Positions 43,959 through 45,813 of a DNA stretch of 45,813 nucleotides are shown here, one piece after another (the stretch's first letter is position 1; every line of letters begins with the position of its first letter). The notes beneath the pieces were generated by a model. The model ran no database searches, had not been told where the DNA came from, and saw nothing but the letters and a program-made list of their open reading frames with translations. The position numbers and the translations under genes were made by a program. The stretch is from CBDUXP01 sp965371225 [NCBI: uncultured bacterium] (GTDB lineage Bacteria; Abyssobacteria; SURF-5; CBDUXP01): the NCBI GenBank assembly GCA_965371225.1, contig CBDUXP010000029.1:1-45813 (forward strand). The letters run 5' to 3'.

Positions 43959-45050
43959 ATGCACGCACAAAGTGTTCAGCGTAAAGGCTTTACGCTCGTT
44001 GAGCTGCTCACGGTGATCGCGATTATCGGCATCCTGGCCGGATTCCTGTTGCCCGCCCTGGGGCGGGCGCGGTTCGATGCCCGGATGGCCAAGGCCCGGT
44101 CCGAGGTCCGCGCGCTGGCGGATGCCTGCGACGCGTACTTCGCCCGGAACGGGACCTATCCGCCCATGGGCAATGACTGGGTCCGCATCGGCCCGAACGG
44201 GGCCGAGGCGATGGGCCCCAACGGCACCGCCAGCGCTGATGGGCGCTTCATCTTCTTCCCCAGTGAAGACGTGGGCTCCGACGGGGTCGGGCCCTACTTC
44301 TTCGACGGGACCGAGTGGGTGCCCCACTTCACGGTCAACGGCGCCCCGTCCAACTACACCGGCCCGGACGCCAACGGCACGGAAGGGAACTATCGCCTGG
44401 ACGCCGGCGAGGACATCGGCCTGGACCTGAACGCCGGGGCGGTCGATGCCAACGGGACCCAGGGCAACCGGCGGCTGGACGGCACGTTCTATGCCCGGGT
44501 GGGCGCCCTCGCGGCCGACGCGCAGCGGTTCGGCATGGTGGATGAGTGGGCGAGGGACAATACCCAGCTCTACCATTACTACGCGGGCTTAAAGAACGGG
44601 CCTCCCTCGATCACTGCGGCCACGCCCATTCTGGCCTACCAGCAGCTCCAGCGCGGCCAGCCCATGTACAACGCCTGCGTGGTGTACAGCATCGCCATTG
44701 ACGCGTCCGACCACGGCCTGCACAACTACTACACGACGACCATGGACTACAGCGACGACTTGGGGCCCGACAACTACCGCGGCGATCCCTTCGACAACGG
44801 CAGCGCGACGCCCAGCGCCGTTTCCAATAACAACGGGGTCCGGTTCGAACTCTCCCTGAATGAAAGCAACGGCGCGATCGACGCCGGCGAGAACGACTAC
44901 GGGCCTGGGGGACCGACCGTGGGCGACGGGCGCCGGGTATTTGATTACGACGACCGGATGCTGCGGATCTCGACGAAAGAGCCCATCTACGGCATGCCCG
45001 GGCCCATGCCGAATGGGGATGGGGTCATCATGGTCATCCGCGGCGGCTAG
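43959..45050 (+). CDS. Type II secretion/type IV pilin-like pseudopilin, large
   Basis: This 363-aa protein has a class III prepilin leader: QRKG, then cleavage before FTLVELLTVIAIIGILAGFLLPAL, with Glu at mature position 5. The N-terminal helix continues through RFDARMAKARSEVRALADACDAYFARNGTYPP. The rest is far longer than a normal GspG-like pseudopilin and is rich in Asp, Asn and Gly, with repeats such as DANGTEGNYRLDAGED, DANGTQGNRRLDG and NGAIDAGENDYG that look like calcium-binding loops. It needs a prepilin peptidase, which is not encoded here, and no other secretion gene is adjacent. A strong promoter and a ribosome-binding-site hairpin precede it. It probably forms part of a pseudopilus or is a surface protein of the PVC-like prepilin group. 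Confidence 0.8.
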   Translation: MHAQSVQRKGFTLVELLTVIAIIGILAGFLLPALGRARFDARMAKARSEVRALADACDAYFARNGTYPPMGNDWVRIGPNGAEAMGPNGTASADGRFIFFPSEDVGSDGVGPYFFDGTEWVPHFTVNGAPSNYTGPDANGTEGNYRLDAGEDIGLDLNAGAVDANGTQGNRRLDGTFYARVGALAADAQRFGMVDEWARDNTQLYHYYAGLKNGPPSITAATPILAYQQLQRGQPMYNACVVYSIAIDASDHGLHNYYTTTMDYSDDLGPDNYRGDPFDNGSATPSAVSNNNGVRFELSLNESNGAIDAGENDYGPGGPTVGDGRRVFDYDDRMLRISTKEPIYGMPGPMPNGDGVIMVIRGG

Positions 45051-45089
45051 GCGGTCCGGGCACGAGGCGGACTGCGGCGCTGGGGCTAC

Positions 45090-45130
45090 GGGCGCGGCCC
45101 CCGCCGGGGCGCCGGCCCGGGGACCGCTCC
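45090..45130. repeat. GC palindromic repeat, copy 2
   Basis: The core CGGGGCGCCGGCCCGGGG (45105-45122) is identical to the one at 31167-31184. It lies in the 179-bp gap between the pseudopilin and LLM genes, which otherwise shows no gene. It may act as a terminator or be a mobile palindromic repeat. Confidence 0.5.
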
Positions 45131-45229
45131 GCCATGCGGACCGCGCGGGGCACATTTGATACGCTGGGCCCCGTCTGAGGCCGCCCGGCGCCCGGCGGTC
45201 TCGTTGCCCGGCCTGCCGAGGAGTACGCG

Positions 45230-45813
45230 ATGAACCCCCGATTCGGTCTGCTGCACCTGTTCGAGTCGCCCCGCGGACGCACGGAACAGCAGTACTACCA
45301 CGAGAACCTCGAGCTGATCGAGTTTGCGGACCAGGTGGGCCTGGACGAGGTCTGGCTGGCGGAGCACCACTTCTCCGACTACGGCGTGATGCCGTCCACG
45401 CAGGTGTTCGGCTCCTTCATCGCCGCGCGCACGAAACGTATCCGTATCGGAACGGGCGTGGTCGTGCTCCCGTTCCACAACCCCATTCGCGTGGCTGAAG
45501 AGTTTGCGTTTCTGGATGTCCTCTCCGAGGGCCGGCTCGACTTCGGGGTCGGCCGCGGCTATCAGCCCGGCGAATTCGCGGGCTACGGGATCCCCTTCGC
45601 GGAGAGCCGCGAGTTGTTCGACGAGTCGCTCGAGATCATCCGCGCCGCGTGGACGCAGGACAGCGTGACCTTCAAGGGCAAGCACTTCCAGTTCGAGAAC
45701 GTGCGCCCGCGCCCGCGCCCGTTGCAGACGCCCCACCCCCCCCGGTTCGGCGCCGCCGTCAATCCCGACACGATCCAGTATCCGGCGATGTAGAAGATGA
45801 AACGGATCTTCAC
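45230..45813 (+). pseudogene. LLM-class (luciferase-like) flavin-dependent oxidoreductase with premature stop near the window edge
   Basis: The frame encodes the N-terminal half of a luciferase-like monooxygenase, a TIM-barrel FMN or F420 enzyme normally 330-350 aa long. Family features are FADQVGLDEVWLAEHHFSDYG (32-52), TKRIRIGTGVVVLPFHNPIRVAEEFAFLDVLSEGRLDFGVGRGYQPGEF and KPHPP-type QTPHPPRFGAAVNPDTIQY. A TAG at 45791-45793 stops it after 187 residues, yet the frame continues with KMKRIF in the style of the family (compare the usual AGRxGLRIFT), so the stop looks like a nonsense change rather than the natural end. It could be a decayed gene, a read error or recoding. The gene continues past the window, so the rest cannot be judged. 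A GAGG site precedes the ATG. Confidence 0.65.

Noticed and set aside
43706-43960. N-terminal extension of PcrA by 85 codons
   Set aside because: The extension covers two promoters, a palindrome and AT-rich non-coding sequence; helicase homology starts at MPADLLANLNPPQ (43705).

Overview
The window is a GC-rich stretch of a bacterial chromosome packed with about 41 protein genes on both strands. I found no tRNA, rRNA, CRISPR array or transposase. The host looks diderm: there is a large outer-membrane beta-barrel, a lipoprotein cytochrome, Tat and Sec signal peptides and a prepilin-like protein. SMC-FtsY, RNase Y, ThiD2, an F420-type reductase fold and an HAO/Rieske/cytochrome b cluster together point to an uncultured environmental lineage. 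I cannot fix the phylum from sequence alone.

Layout. 1-2500: the start of an RRM protein (minus), a gene-poor 730-bp gap with RNA-like hairpins, and a GH51 arabinofuranosidase. 2660-5470: a lower-GC defence patch (minus) with a DNA methyltransferase, an XhoI/PaeR7I-like endonuclease and a HEPN protein. 5600-8860: small accessory enzymes (VOC, ferritin-like, zinc ribbon, DDN-type reductase, TfoX-N, alpha/beta hydrolase). 8890-10810: a PaaX-like regulator coupled to a fatty-acid desaturase, preceded by a very clear promoter embedded in an AT-rich dyad. 10877-12744: a putative Fe(II)/2OG-type oxygenase and a PilZ protein.

12760-19130 (minus) is the most striking region. In transcription order it holds Rieske protein, b6-type cytochrome b, a membrane-anchored octaheme HAO-like cytochrome, an octaheme lipoprotein and an MtrB/PioB-like outer-membrane barrel. 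It could carry electrons from the quinone pool or from nitrogen-oxide chemistry across the outer membrane.

19247-31931: a sarcosine-oxidase-like flavoenzyme, an AidB-like acyl-CoA dehydrogenase, the smc-ftsY pair, an Ada-AlkA fusion coupled to an Ogt methyltransferase (alkylation repair), RNase Y and an orphan ABC ATPase. 32202-36138: an RND/MMPL transporter, DoxX and an AbiU2-like HEPN gene of visibly lower GC. 36140-45813: ThiD2, a crotonase with an in-frame palindromic insertion, two exported proteins, a second alpha/beta hydrolase, chorismate mutase-prephenate dehydratase, an ICMT-like methyltransferase, PcrA helicase, a pseudopilin with a strong promoter and an SD-occluding hairpin, and an LLM flavoenzyme interrupted by a stop codon near the window edge.
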